Below, in pieces: positions 27,172-37,609 of a DNA stretch of 64,000 nt. Each line of letters opens with the position of its first letter. Position 1 is the stretch's first letter. A program made the position numbers and the translations under genes. Source of the DNA: Chloroflexota bacterium (GTDB taxonomy: Bacteria; Chloroflexota; UBA11872; VXOZ01); the NCBI GenBank assembly GCA_958295775.1, contig CATQHC010000004.1, positions 1 to 64,000 on the forward strand. The letters run 5' to 3'. The notes under the pieces were generated by a model, which saw only the letters and a program-made list of their open reading frames with translations, ran no database searches and had not been told where the DNA came from.

Positions 27172-27513
27172 AGCGCTGCTGCGCGCTTGCACCCGCTGCA
27201 ATACCAATCTCCCGCGCAGGAGCGAGAGCCTTTGAGCAGGCCTTGACTGCAACCATGCTGCGCGCTCAGGTCTGTGCCGCTCTTGCCAATTGCGCTCCCC
27301 TCCTCTTCAGGAGGCAGCAGTTTTGCCGGATGCTGCTTTTGCGCTGGTGAAAAGGCGCCCAATCGCGATCCAGAACCTGACAACTGCAATCCACAATCTC
27401 TTTTCGAATTAGAACCGGCGTCATGTCACTGTGCGCGGAAAAGAGCCGGTTGCAGCAGTGCCCTGCCTAGCGTAGAGTAAGATTATCCGACTTCCTTTGA
27501 ATGCAAGCCTGCT
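27172..27513. other. 342-base gap after aroA with a possible terminator
   Basis: GCAGCA (27314-27319) and TGCTGC (27331-27336), followed by TTTT, could end the aro transcript, and a CTCC/GGAG hairpin lies just upstream. No gene is seen. Confidence 0.4.
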
Positions 27514-28275
27514 ATGGCGAGAGAAGGCATGTCTCGAAAAGAGAGCATTTCCGTTTTCTTCCCTGCGTACAACGATGAGCACACCATCGGCACGCTCGTG
27601 AAGCAGGCCGTCACCGTGGTAACTGATCTTGGATTCACTGACTACGAGATCATTGTCATCAACGACGGCAGCGAAGACGGCACCGCTGCACTTCTCACGC
27701 GACTTGAAGGCGAAGTAGCGCGGCTGCGCGTGATAACGCATGTGAAGAACCGAGGCTACGGTGGCGCGCTCCGGAGCGGGTTTGAGGCCGCAAGCAAAGA
27801 CTTGGTCTTCTACACCGACGGTGATGCCCAATACGACCTAAACGAGCTACCAGTGCTCCTCGATGAACTGACGGATGAGGTTGAAGCAGTTAATGGGTAC
27901 AAGATTTCCCGCAGCGACGACTGGGTCCGCGACATAGTCGGCAAAGTGTATCGCGGCACACTGCGCCTGCTGTACAAGACACCAATCCGGGACATTGACT
28001 GCGACTTCCGTCTCATACGACGCCATGCATTCGAGCCGGTAGAACTCACGATGGATAGCGGCACGATCTGTTTGGAGCTTGTTGCCAAGCTATCTGCCAG
28101 CGGCGCTCGCTTTGCTGAAGTCGGAGTCCATCACTACGCGCGGCAATACGGTCGGTCTCAGTTCTTTCGTCCGCGGCGCATCATCCAGACGCTGGTGGAT
28201 GACTTGCGGCTTTGGTTTCAGATGCGCCAGGTGCGACGGGCCTACGTTGCACGGGAAGAGCGAGATATTCCTTAA
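27514..28275 (+). CDS. Family 2 glycosyltransferase, dolichyl-phosphate mannose synthase-like
   Basis: A 253-residue GT-A enzyme without membrane segments. It opens with SVFFPAYNDE, has VINDGSEDGT and the metal motif in YTDGDAQYD, and later DCDFRLIRR. Such enzymes move a sugar from a nucleotide donor to a polyprenyl phosphate, feeding the GT-C-like enzymes nearby (28616-30892). ATG 27529 is an alternative start. It precedes the GT-C-like gene by 340 bases on the same strand. Confidence 0.9.
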   Translation: MAREGMSRKESISVFFPAYNDEHTIGTLVKQAVTVVTDLGFTDYEIIVINDGSEDGTAALLTRLEGEVARLRVITHVKNRGYGGALRSGFEAASKDLVFYTDGDAQYDLNELPVLLDELTDEVEAVNGYKISRSDDWVRDIVGKVYRGTLRLLYKTPIRDIDCDFRLIRRHAFEPVELTMDSGTICLELVAKLSASGARFAEVGVHHYARQYGRSQFFRPRRIIQTLVDDLRLWFQMRQVRRAYVAREERDIP

Positions 28276-28615
28276 GCGCTTCCCCAGGGTTGCCTCCAGT
28301 TCGCACTGGTAGGCCGCGATGCGCATGTTCCGCAAGCCGGGTTCTGCCCGCTGCGCCAATTCTCGCTGAGGCGGTCCTATCGTCACCAGTCCGGCTCTGA
28401 GTGCCTGCGGGCATTCATCGCTAGAACTCTGCGGAAGTCCTCTCATATCCCATGCGCTGCGTCTGAATGTCAGGGACATAAACTTTGATTTGCAGTTATT
28501 TGCTTACTGCCGGGAACCGCTGCACGGTGGACGTCGTTCGCCGCGTCTTTCCACCCATTCGGTGTCCTGACAACGCGGTTGCGACGGCGTGTAACTGCCT
28601 GCTACCATCGCTACT
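28276..28615. other. 340-base gap between glycosyltransferase genes
   Basis: No gene, strong hairpin or convincing promoter pair is visible. Confidence 0.3.
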
Positions 28616-30892
28616 ATGAGTCGATTCCAATCTACCGACGCCGCACCACTCTCAAGCTTCCATCCATCTCTGGAAGACGCACCGCCGCACACGCCACGCT
28701 TGATCGGCGTGCTCTTTCTCTTTTTCTTCTTGCTGTACGCCCTCACCGGGGGCGGTCATGAGTACAGCCCCGACGGACGTTTTGCGCTCAATATGGGACG
28801 AAGTCTCATCCTTGATACGGAGCACAAGTACTTGCGAGAGGAGTACCGCGGGCTCGCCTGGTGGGGAATCGGACTGCCGCTGCTGTTCCAGCCTACCTTG
28901 CTCATCGGAGCCGCCTTAGATTACTTGATGCCCCAGAAGGATTCATTTACGCACGAAGGAAGGACGTACGTCTTCGGAGATTACCCGGTGCTCGCAACCC
29001 GGGGCACGCCGGACACCCTCAGTACATTACACATTCCCTTGAATGACAGGCCTGCCAGGGGGCTCATAATCTTCTCCTACTTAGGGACGTCTGAAAACAT
29101 CGAAGATGGCACACGAATCGCCATAGTCTCGCTGGACACGGTACCCGTTGGGCGCTTCTTCGGAGAAATGCTCGCTGGGCGCGACACGGCTGAGTGGGCG
29201 TATGACCGCCCGGACATGGTAGGAAAAGTGGCGCACGCGAAAGCAGACGCCGCGGCGAGCAGAATTGGCATTCCCAATTCCAACGTCTACGTTTCCCAAT
29301 TACTATTTCCGCAGAGTTTGAGCGTCAAGAGTGTCACGATTCAATACGTTGCCCAAGAAGGCAATCTGTTCGTATCCTCCCTCAGTCTCATCGATTCAGA
29401 GACCAATCAGCCCATGATGATCGGAGCGAGCGGAAGGATCTGGTCGGAGCGAGAGAACTCCGACTTCTTCACACGTCTGATCGCACTCTTCACCAACGCC
29501 TGGGTCACGGCTTTGAATGCGGTGCTCGTGTTTCTCATTACGCGGCGGCTGGGCTATCACAGCTATGTTGCACTTGCCCTGACAATTCTGTTTGGCCTCG
29601 CAACCATTGCGTGGCCCTATGCAAAACACGATTTCGCTGAGCCGGGGGTGACCCTCGCGCTCCTTGGCACTGTGTACTTCCTATTGCGCGGACTTCAAGA
29701 CCAGCAACTGACCTGGCTGCTCATTGGAGGCTGCGTCATTCTTGGGGGCATTGGCGTCAAGTATGTAACGGCGATGAACCTTGCCGTCTTGGCGCCCATT
29801 CCGGCTCTCATTACGCTGCAAGACAGCCGGCGTTCTTTACAAATGGTAGGGTCAGCAATACTGCGCAGCGCCGTATTCCTGGCGCCTTTAGCTATACTCG
29901 GCTCGGCGGGTCTCTACGCGCTCGTGTTCGTTTTCGACGTACGCCCGCCGGTGCTCACGAGTTTCCCGGAAAGGTTTGCCGCCTGGCTTGACCTTCCCAT
30001 TTGGATCGGCCTCTATGGCAACTTGCTGAGCCCGGGAAAGAGCGTATTCCTCTATGCGCCGCCCCTCATTCTCGCCCTCTTTGGCAGCTTACCGTTCATT
30101 TCGCGCCACAAGTGGTGGGCTTTACCCTTCATAGGTATTCCACTGCTCTATCTGCTGATTTACAGCAGCAAGGGCGTTTGGTACGGAGGGAGCAGTTGGG
30201 GGCCTCGCTATCTGGTGCCGGCTGTGCCCTTCTTCCTGGTAATGGCTGCGCCCATCCTTGAGCGAGCTTTTTTTGATAACGGAGTTCGCGAGTTGCGGGC
30301 GGCTATAGTTCTTGGTCTGGCAGGAGTAGGCGTACAGCTAATTGCCATTGCCAATCACTTTGACTGGTACTTTGGCCTGCTGCGCTCCCAAATACTCCCG
30401 CAGATACCGGAAAGCGGGGCTTTTCTCGCTGGGCGCGTAGGCCAAGCCTACTACGCGCACCCTACGCACTTGCCTTGGGACAAAGAGAACGTCCTCTACC
30501 TTTTTGCGGCGCCATTCTCACCCCTATTCGGCCACATTTGGATGTTACTGGCAGACGCAGTGAGTTTGTTCTTGCCCTCCAGGCCGGAGCTTCTTCTTAC
30601 CATTCTCGGTCGCCCGCCATGGACGGTCTTAGGGGTGGCAATTTGGCCCCAGCATCCCGAATACCTGCTGGGTCTTGACTTTTGGTCCATGATTCTGTGG
30701 CGGGAATTCACCAACCACACGTTCTTCCTCGTAGTCGTGCTGCTTTTGGTGCTGGCTATGCAGGCAGCAATCCTCTACTGCTGGTCATGGCTGAGCCAGC
30801 GTTTTGAGCTTCCCTTGCGGCTGTTCTGGAGCGGCATTGCGGGCCTGGCGACGTTTTTCATACTGTTCGACGTCGCCCACATTCTTCAGTAA
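28616..30892 (+). CDS. Polytopic GT-C-like membrane protein
   Basis: The 758-residue protein begins with a cytoplasmic tail, then a membrane segment (LIGVLFLFFFLLYAL). After it comes GGGHEYSPDGRFALNMGRSL, with an acidic residue pair in the first outer loop as in ArnT/PMT-like GT-C enzymes. A 200-residue soluble insertion (about residues 80-285) is followed by about ten further membrane segments. It likely transfers a sugar from a polyprenyl-phosphate donor outside the membrane. The GT2 just upstream could make that donor. The acceptor is unknown. Confidence 0.65.
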   Translation: MSRFQSTDAAPLSSFHPSLEDAPPHTPRLIGVLFLFFFLLYALTGGGHEYSPDGRFALNMGRSLILDTEHKYLREEYRGLAWWGIGLPLLFQPTLLIGAALDYLMPQKDSFTHEGRTYVFGDYPVLATRGTPDTLSTLHIPLNDRPARGLIIFSYLGTSENIEDGTRIAIVSLDTVPVGRFFGEMLAGRDTAEWAYDRPDMVGKVAHAKADAAASRIGIPNSNVYVSQLLFPQSLSVKSVTIQYVAQEGNLFVSSLSLIDSETNQPMMIGASGRIWSERENSDFFTRLIALFTNAWVTALNAVLVFLITRRLGYHSYVALALTILFGLATIAWPYAKHDFAEPGVTLALLGTVYFLLRGLQDQQLTWLLIGGCVILGGIGVKYVTAMNLAVLAPIPALITLQDSRRSLQMVGSAILRSAVFLAPLAILGSAGLYALVFVFDVRPPVLTSFPERFAAWLDLPIWIGLYGNLLSPGKSVFLYAPPLILALFGSLPFISRHKWWALPFIGIPLLYLLIYSSKGVWYGGSSWGPRYLVPAVPFFLVMAAPILERAFFDNGVRELRAAIVLGLAGVGVQLIAIANHFDWYFGLLRSQILPQIPESGAFLAGRVGQAYYAHPTHLPWDKENVLYLFAAPFSPLFGHIWMLLADAVSLFLPSRPELLLTILGRPPWTVLGVAIWPQHPEYLLGLDFWSMILWREFTNHTFFLVVVLLLVLAMQAAILYCWSWLSQRFELPLRLFWSGIAGLATFFILFDVAHILQ

Positions 30893-31158
30893 GTCGGCTC
30901 TCCCGCACGCATGCGATTGACAGCCTTGACCGAAACAACTGGGACGTGCGGCACGGAGCAGTTGAAGCCAGACAACACGCTAGCGTGACAGCTCCGGGGC
31001 GAGTGTGCCCGATCAGCGAGCGGTCAGCCCCGCAACAGCCTGCACGCAAATAAGTGGTCGGGCCCAAGTAGAGCGACTTAGCCAAATCCAAGGCACAAGG
31101 TGCGACGAGGCAATGGGTGTCTCAGAGGATTCGCAGCGGTCAGAATCGTGACTCGGTC

Positions 31159-31557
31159 TTAGCTTGGAATTACCTGTACCGCTACCGACCTGCGCGGGCG
31201 TGGGCCATCGAGTTCTACAAAGAAGACGCTCTGCCAGGTACCCAGCACCAGGCGTCCTTGGTGGACGGGAATCATGAGGTTGCACCCTACGATCCCGGCA
31301 GTGAGGTGCGACCGCGCATTGTTGTCCACACAGTCATGCCGGTATGCCGCTTGGGGCAGCAATTCACGCACAACCGTCTCAAAGTCCTGCTTCAACCCGG
31401 GCTCATGCTCATTGACAATAATGCACGAGGTTGTATGCAAACAGAAGACACTGCACACGCCTTCTTGAATGCCGGCTTCCGCCACCGCATCATGAAGTTC
31501 GTTGGTTATGTCAAGAAGTTCGGTGGGTTGCGCGGTCGAAAGAGTTATCGTCTTCAT
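31159..31557 (-). CDS. YjbQ family (UPF0047) protein
   Basis: A 132-residue protein with the family pattern FCLHTTSCIIVNEHEPGL, YRHD.....NARSHL, and the C-terminal IPVHQGRLVLGTWQ...ELDGPR. Members form trimers with conserved histidines; some complement thiamine-phosphate synthase mutants, but the natural reaction is not settled. ATG 31557 is chosen because the longer frame adds 14 residues outside the family. It lies alone on the minus strand between glycan genes. Confidence 0.92.
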   Translation of the reverse strand: MKTITLSTAQPTELLDITNELHDAVAEAGIQEGVCSVFCLHTTSCIIVNEHEPGLKQDFETVVRELLPQAAYRHDCVDNNARSHLTAGIVGCNLMIPVHQGRLVLGTWQSVFFVELDGPRPRRSVAVQVIPS

Positions 31558-31861
31558 AGCTCTGATTTCACGATACCACACGACTTTGCGCTGCGACAAA
31601 GAGGCTAGGTAAGAATCCTCTCAGCTTTAAAAAACGCGGCGCCAACGCTTGCATTCACACCCTTGCCGAGCCGTGTTCAGTGCGGTCGGCGCCTGGATGT
31701 TCTCCAGCAGCGGAGGGACACTTCCTACGCCAAATCCTCGGTCTCGCTCAGCTATTCACCCACGTTCGCTGCACAGAGATCAGACCTGCAATGCTTCTCC
31801 ATTCAGAGCAGCGCTTTATCACGGCGACTCAGCCAGGGTTGGGCTGAGATCGAAGGTATGC
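31558..31861. other. 304-base gap
   Basis: No gene or regulatory structure is visible between the YjbQ gene and the 3' end of the large fusion gene. Confidence 0.3.
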
Positions 31862-34800
31862 TCACACCGCAGCAGGCGCTACCGTTTGGGATTCACTCCG
31901 ACTTCGGCTTGTCGCGTAGGCTAGAGCGCACAGTGCGGCGGACAGCCAGAACCAACTCGCCAAGTCCGGCAGAAAGTAGTAGTTGTCCAGCATGCCGTGG
32001 GTCACGGCGGCAAGTTGGCTGCCGGCGAGTCCGACGCCTAGCGCCCGCACCTCCGTCACTCTATTGCCGTACGCCATACGGTGGGTGAGCATGAAGAAGC
32101 GCGCCAGGAAAACGGCGACGAATACAAGCCCGACGCTGCCGAGGCGCAGCCAGAAGTCGAGGAAGAGGTTGTGCGGGTGCGAGAGATTCGGCTCGCGCCA
32201 TGCCGCTGGATTCAAGTATTGGGCGTGCACATACAGGTAATTGTCCAGACCGACGCCAGTAATGGGATAGTCCGCAATCATCTGAAGTGAGGACTGCCCT
32301 TGCAGGAGCCGCATGTGCGTGGACGTACCGGGTTCCGCGCTGACAAGCGACCGTACGCGCTCCGGCCCGAACGTCACACCGCCGGCAAACAAGAGCGTGA
32401 CAACCAGCACCACGCCGCCAACAACGCGAATTCGCTGACCGCGCTCCGGCAAGATCACCCATATAAAGAACAGCGCCATAACGAAAGCGGCAATCCAGCC
32501 CGCGCGGGAAAAGGTGCCCAATAGCGTGAGGGCGAGAATACCGGCGAGCGGCCAAGCCACGCGCGCGGGCCAGAGCTTGAAGAGGCCCGCTGCCACCACA
32601 AAGGGCAGCGCTCGTTCCAATATCATCGCCAAATGGTTCGGCGAGGGATAAAGTCCCGACAACCGTATCACTCCTTCCGCTCTCACCACTTCATTCGGGT
32701 CGAGAACCGGCTCCAACAACGCTGCCCCGGCGGCAATGACCGCGCCCGCGACAAATGCCTGGATCAGTCGCCACGCCTGCTGCCGGTTCTCTATCAGCCA
32801 GCACGCAACCATGAACAACAAAACCGGCACTATAATGGTCTGCCGCAGTTCACGCAGGCTAAAGACCATGTAGTGAGAGAACAGCAGCGAGACCGCGCCA
32901 ATCGCGACCAAACCGACGGCCCACCAGAAGAAGCTGCGCCGTGGTACCGGCAAGCGCTGTTGCAGATACATATGCACGATGAGCGATCCGGTGAGCAAGA
33001 GCGCGAGTATTTCGGTCACAGGCAGGGCGAACCGGCCGGCAGACGGTATTATTACTGCCAGGGGCAGGGTCGCTGCCACAGCGTACAGCAGCGCGCGGGG
33101 CCAGACCAACGCGGCGAGGGCGAGCAAGCCAATGAGCATGAGTTGTGCTGTCGTCCCCGGCGCAAGCCACAGCAGCCCCGTAAGCAGCAGGAGCAAGACA
33201 AGTCGTGCTAGGTCATGCCGCCAGATGCCGCTGGCGGTCCATCCCAACCCCTTACTGACCAGCCGGTGCGACCAGCGCCGCCGCCCTAGCCAACCCGCCA
33301 GGACCCAACCAGCGGCAGCAAGGAAGCCGGCATAGAGTCCGCCAACAAGAACGTAAGGCCACAGCGGCCGCTCCCGCACAACAACAATTGCGTCGATGTC
33401 AACACCGGCATCGCTTGCGAGCGGGTTGCGCCGGCCTGTGAGTTCGATCTCTACGCTGTGCTCGCGGTCCGGCAGCCGGTCAGCCAGCAACACCTCTTCC
33501 TGCCAGCGGTCTTCGGGCGCGTAGAGGTCCAGTTCGGCCTGTCCGCCGGAATCTTTCGGCAGGCGGTGCGCCAGCGACTGCGAGCCGTTGATGCGTACCA
33601 GCGCGATGCCGGTATCGGGCCCTCTGCGTACGATCACTGAGACCGCGGTCCCGCGGAAACGAAAGCGCAGACGGGCGTCGCCCACGGGGCTGCCCCGCGC
33701 CTGTCCTAGTGAGTAGCGTTCATCATCGATTTCAATCCAATCGCCTTCCCACGCCAGGGCCGGATGCGACTCTTGGTGATATCCTGGCCCCAGGACAGGC
33801 GGCGCGCGCATCACCTCGCGCAACGCGGTCAGCACGGGTCGCGGCGCAAAGTCCGCATCCACGATGGCAAAGTGCTGCGTCGGATCATCGGGGTGCGACT
33901 GGGGCCAGTAGAAATGCCAAAGGTTGATCATCGGCATCCAGGGCCACTCACGCGCAGCCCGCTCCATGCCCTGCACGGTATAGCGGGCCTGCGTGGCCTC
34001 GGACACATTTCCCCAGCTCGAGGGCTCTCCTTGCCAGTCTGTTGGCAAAGCCACCCAGCCGTACTCACCCGCCCACACCGGTTTCGCCGCGTCGCCGTTC
34101 CGCACCATTACTTCGCGAAAGAGGACTGCCCGTGAGAGATTCGTATGGTGCGCTGCCACGTAGCGATCGTCCGGGGCATTCCAAAGCCCATAGGAGGCGC
34201 TGCTCGCCACATCGAAGTAGGGGGCGCCCCCGTGCGCATACATCCCCTCGAGAAAGAGCAGTTCGCTGAGATTCTTCGGCCCTGTCTCGATCGTTGGCGC
34301 AAGGAGGGCGGCCACAATAACCGCCTCCGGATTTGCCTCCCGAATCCGCTGGGAGGCTACTTTGAGCATCTCCACGTATGCGGCCGGATCGGGGTTGCCC
34401 GGCCACCATTCGCCAAAGAGATTGGGCTCATTCCAGATCTGAAAAATCTCCACGTCGCCGCGGTAGCGCTGCGCGACCGTATAGGCAAAGTCACCAAAGT
34501 CCTCAAGCCGTTCCGGCGGGCCTTGTTGGCGCCCGTCATCAGGTGGCTTGCCGTCAGCATAGGCCCAGGGCGGGGGTCGTTCGAGCCGCGCAATAATCTT
34601 TAAGTTGTGCTTCTTTGCCAGCGCGACCAGGCGGTCATACTTCAGCCACGCGCTTTCCTGGGCCAAGTCGTCCCAGTATCTTCCTTTTAGAGGACGCTCG
34701 ATGCCTTGCCAAGGAAATACTTGCCGGATGTAGCGGAAGCCGGCTTCCTCCAACAGCGCCATGCCGCGCTCAACCTTTTCCCAATCCAGCTCTTGGTCGA

Positions 34801-34966
34801 AGCGCGTGTTGATACCGTACCGATATACGTCAGCATTGTGGACCGGAAAGACCGATTCTCGTCCGTAGGCGACGCCGGTTTCAAACCAGTACCGATAGCC
34901 CAGCAGGGCGAGGGTTGCCCCCACAAGCAGTACAAGATAGCCGAGAAAGAAGTAGAACCGCACCAC
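31862..34966 (-). CDS. Glycoside hydrolase/O-antigen-ligase fusion membrane protein
   Basis: This 1034-residue protein combines parts that are usually separate. Residues 5-25 form a membrane anchor. Residues about 45-390 form a clan-A glycoside hydrolase barrel with IWNEPN (acid/base Glu180) and WAGEYGW (nucleophile Glu301). Residues about 395-530 form a beta-sandwich-like module. After residue 535 about 13 membrane segments follow, with the O-antigen ligase/Wzy_C signature: GLYPSPNHLA (771-780), FSRAGW (819-824), GVGLDNY and SHPHN (929-933). It could both trim and polymerise or ligate a surface glycan. The start is a GTG; a second GTG follows it directly. Confidence 0.8.
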   Translation of the reverse strand: MVRFYFFLGYLVLLVGATLALLGYRYWFETGVAYGRESVFPVHNADVYRYGINTRFDQELDWEKVERGMALLEEAGFRYIRQVFPWQGIERPLKGRYWDDLAQESAWLKYDRLVALAKKHNLKIIARLERPPPWAYADGKPPDDGRQQGPPERLEDFGDFAYTVAQRYRGDVEIFQIWNEPNLFGEWWPGNPDPAAYVEMLKVASQRIREANPEAVIVAALLAPTIETGPKNLSELLFLEGMYAHGGAPYFDVASSASYGLWNAPDDRYVAAHHTNLSRAVLFREVMVRNGDAAKPVWAGEYGWVALPTDWQGEPSSWGNVSEATQARYTVQGMERAAREWPWMPMINLWHFYWPQSHPDDPTQHFAIVDADFAPRPVLTALREVMRAPPVLGPGYHQESHPALAWEGDWIEIDDERYSLGQARGSPVGDARLRFRFRGTAVSVIVRRGPDTGIALVRINGSQSLAHRLPKDSGGQAELDLYAPEDRWQEEVLLADRLPDREHSVEIELTGRRNPLASDAGVDIDAIVVVRERPLWPYVLVGGLYAGFLAAAGWVLAGWLGRRRWSHRLVSKGLGWTASGIWRHDLARLVLLLLLTGLLWLAPGTTAQLMLIGLLALAALVWPRALLYAVAATLPLAVIIPSAGRFALPVTEILALLLTGSLIVHMYLQQRLPVPRRSFFWWAVGLVAIGAVSLLFSHYMVFSLRELRQTIIVPVLLFMVACWLIENRQQAWRLIQAFVAGAVIAAGAALLEPVLDPNEVVRAEGVIRLSGLYPSPNHLAMILERALPFVVAAGLFKLWPARVAWPLAGILALTLLGTFSRAGWIAAFVMALFFIWVILPERGQRIRVVGGVVLVVTLLFAGGVTFGPERVRSLVSAEPGTSTHMRLLQGQSSLQMIADYPITGVGLDNYLYVHAQYLNPAAWREPNLSHPHNLFLDFWLRLGSVGLVFVAVFLARFFMLTHRMAYGNRVTEVRALGVGLAGSQLAAVTHGMLDNYYFLPDLASWFWLSAALCALAYATSRSRSESQTVAPAAV

Positions 34967-35115
34967 TATTGGAAACCTGCATCTGAAAGCCGGCAGACGC
35001 GCGGCGCCGGCAAGTATTCTTCACCGGAGAGAAGCGGGCCGCTCGCGTACCTAAGCCCCTCGTAACGACGATTCTAGTCCTTGCGCGGGCTAGGCGGCTA
35101 GCGACATACGCACGC

Positions 35116-36072
35116 TTAGGCGCTCAGCACCTCACGCGTATACCACTCCACGAAGCAAGCGACGCCCTCGCGAAATGTCATCTGGGGAGCAAAACCAAGC
35201 AACTGCTCCGCCCTGCGAATGTCGGCAAACGTGCGCGGCACATCACCGGGCTGCGGCGGCAGCATGATTCGTTCCGCGGTGATGCCCAACACGTCTTCGA
35301 TTGTGGCAATCATGTCCCGCAAGAGCACTGGGTGATTGCCGCCAAGATTGATCACCATATAGGGAAACACGTTGTGCAGGGCCGCTACAACGCCAGCGAC
35401 AATGTCGTCTACGTAGGTATAGTCGCGCCCACTGGTGCCATCGCCATAGAAAGGGATCGGTTCATTTTGCAGCAAGAGGCGCACAAAAGTGTAGATAGCC
35501 AAGTCGGGGCGTTGGCGCGGGCCGTGCACGTTGAAGAAACGCAAGCACGTCACCGGCAGGCCGTATGTATGGGCGTACACGTGGCAGTAGAGTTCGGCGG
35601 CGCGCTTGCCCGCCGCGTAAGGTGAGATTGTCGTACTGATGGGATCGTCTTCTGAAAAAGGCACCTTGGCATTGAGACCGTACACGGAGGACGACGAGCC
35701 GAAAATAAACTGCTCCACGTCAAAGTCGCGCGCCATCTCCAGCATGTTGATGGTGCCTTCTCCCAGCACCCGGGAGTAGAGCGCAGGCTCTTTCAAGGCC
35801 ATGCGTGCATTGGCTCGTGCCGCGAGATGGATCACGCGCTCAGGCGCCGCTTCCGTGAAGATGCCGCGCAAACCGGCGGGGTCCAGAATGTCCGCCTCGT
35901 AAAGCCGGAAGCGCGGGTGGTTGTTGACCGCAGCGAGATTGCGACGCTTGCGGTGCGGATCGTAGAACGAGTCGAAGTTATCCACCACGCAGACGTGGTG
36001 GTTCTCGCGCAAGAGCCGCTCCACGAGGTGCGAGCCAATAAAGCCCGCACCACCGGTAACGAGAATCTTCAT
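35116..36072 (-). CDS. NAD-dependent sugar epimerase (UDP-glucose/UDP-glucuronate 4-epimerase type)
   Basis: The 318-residue extended SDR has TGGAGFIGSH at residues 6-15, catalytic SSSS and Tyr152/Lys156 (YAAGK), and RFFNVHGPRQRPD and YGDGTSGRDYTYVDD, which bind the nucleotide sugar. The RQRPD block is common in UDP-glucuronate 4-epimerases, but substrate cannot be fixed by eye. ATG 36072 is taken over 36105 because the Rossmann strand starts there. It lies 150 bases upstream of the ligase fusion gene on the same strand, so it may supply its sugar precursor. Confidence 0.88.
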   Translation of the reverse strand: MKILVTGGAGFIGSHLVERLLRENHHVCVVDNFDSFYDPHRKRRNLAAVNNHPRFRLYEADILDPAGLRGIFTEAAPERVIHLAARANARMALKEPALYSRVLGEGTINMLEMARDFDVEQFIFGSSSSVYGLNAKVPFSEDDPISTTISPYAAGKRAAELYCHVYAHTYGLPVTCLRFFNVHGPRQRPDLAIYTFVRLLLQNEPIPFYGDGTSGRDYTYVDDIVAGVVAALHNVFPYMVINLGGNHPVLLRDMIATIEDVLGITAERIMLPPQPGDVPRTFADIRRAEQLLGFAPQMTFREGVACFVEWYTREVLSA

Positions 36073-36328
36073 AGTGCCTGGCTGGGTTTCAGTGTAGTCC
36101 GACAACTTGCGCCCATTATAGCGAGGTTTGCCGTATGGGACTCGCCATGAACGCAGGCCGGCGCGGCATGGATCAAGAGCGATGGGAAACTAGGCGTCTA
36201 CGCGATGGGCAAACGCACCCAAGCGAGCGAAAGCGGCAACAAACGAGAAGATCTGACTGGCAAATACATCAGTCCTGAATCCCGCCAGGCGCCTGACTCA
36301 CGCATAGGCACACACTCCGAAGCGTGCG

Positions 36329-37471
36329 TCACACGGCAGCCGCGAGAGCTTCCTGCACCGGGCTCAGCGCGCGGTCGATGCGCCCGCCGCCAATCACCTC
36401 GTCATCCTGATAGAAGACCGTTGCCTGTCCGGGCGCAACTGCGCGTATCGGCTGCGTAAACGCCACCCGCGCTGCGCCCGCCGCTGCCGGCTCCACGATA
36501 GCCTCCACCTCTTCCATGCGGTAGCGCGTCCGCACGCTGACCGTAATGGGCTCGGTAGGTGGCGCATCTGCCACCCAATGGACGTCAATTGCCTGCAGCG
36601 CGCTGGCGTAGAGGTCCTCCTCTTCACCGACGAATACGGTATTTGCCGCCGGATCCAGAGCAACCACGTAGAGCGGGCGCGGCCACGTCAGACCCAAGCC
36701 GCGGCGCTGCCCAACCGTGTAGTGCGCGATACCCTCGTGTTCGCCCAACACCCGCCCGTCCTTGTAACGGATCGGCCCGGTGCGTCCAATGCCGGGCTCC
36801 CAAGTCTCCAGGAATTCCCGATAATTGTCGCTGGTGACGAAGCAAATCTCAAAACTATCCGGTTTGTCGGCGACATGGAGACCGTACCGCCGCGCCAAGT
36901 CGCGAGTCTCTCCCTTGGTCTGCGTACCCATTGGAAACATTGTACGCGCTAGTTGGTGCTGACCCAGCATATAGAGCACATACGACTGGTCCTTCTGCGG
37001 ATCAACCGCACGGAGCAAACGGTGGCGGCCCGCGGCGTCGTCTTGCACGACCCGCGCGTAGTGACCGGTAGCCAGAAAGTCGGCATCCAACTCCTGTGCC
37101 CGCTCGAGAAAAGCAGCGAACTTTACGTACTGATTGCAGTCTACGCATGGGTTCGGTGTCCGTCCGTTCGCGTAGGAGGCGACAAACCGCGCCATCACCT
37201 CCCGCGCGAAGAGATCGCGAAAATTCAGCGAGTAATGGGGTATGCCGATGCGGTCGGCTACCCGTTGGGCATCGTGCGTGGCGCTCAAAGAACAGCACGC
37301 GTGCAGGCGGGTATCCACCATGCCCTTCTGCCAGACGTTGAGGGTAATGCCAATGACGTCATGCCCCTGTTCGGCAAGCATGGCAGCCACCACGGAGGAA
37401 TCAACACCGCCGGACATCGCGACCACGATGCGCAGCGGCTTGGTCGTTCGTTGGAGAGTATCGGGAACCAT
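36329..37471 (-). CDS. mnmA: tRNA-specific 2-thiouridylase
   Basis: MnmA inserts sulfur at the 2 position of the wobble uridine in Lys, Glu and Gln tRNAs. The 380-residue protein has the PP-loop SGGVDSS (20-26), the first catalytic cysteine in NPCVDCN (Cys109) and the second in SFEICFV (Cys210). In many homologues the latter motif begins SQEICF; here it reads SFEICF. The C-terminal beta-barrel domain is present. It is divergent from the thioesterase gene, with about 140 bases between starts. Confidence 0.96.
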   Translation of the reverse strand: MVPDTLQRTTKPLRIVVAMSGGVDSSVVAAMLAEQGHDVIGITLNVWQKGMVDTRLHACCSLSATHDAQRVADRIGIPHYSLNFRDLFAREVMARFVASYANGRTPNPCVDCNQYVKFAAFLERAQELDADFLATGHYARVVQDDAAGRHRLLRAVDPQKDQSYVLYMLGQHQLARTMFPMGTQTKGETRDLARRYGLHVADKPDSFEICFVTSDNYREFLETWEPGIGRTGPIRYKDGRVLGEHEGIAHYTVGQRRGLGLTWPRPLYVVALDPAANTVFVGEEEDLYASALQAIDVHWVADAPPTEPITVSVRTRYRMEEVEAIVEPAAAGAARVAFTQPIRAVAPGQATVFYQDDEVIGGGRIDRALSPVQEALAAAV

Positions 37472-37609
37472 AGCACATTAAGTGTAGCACACATTCAAGC
37501 AACTTCCGCCCGGCATGAACCGGCGCTCATTGGTCGCGTGGGACGCATGCGCTATACTGGAAAGCAGCAAGACCCGGCACGCCAATGCACCGCTCCCGGC
37601 ACCCTGCAC

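Noticed and set aside
36953-37609. N-terminal extension of the thioesterase frame
   Set aside because: The extension is antisense to mnmA. The hot-dog domain begins at ATG 37610.
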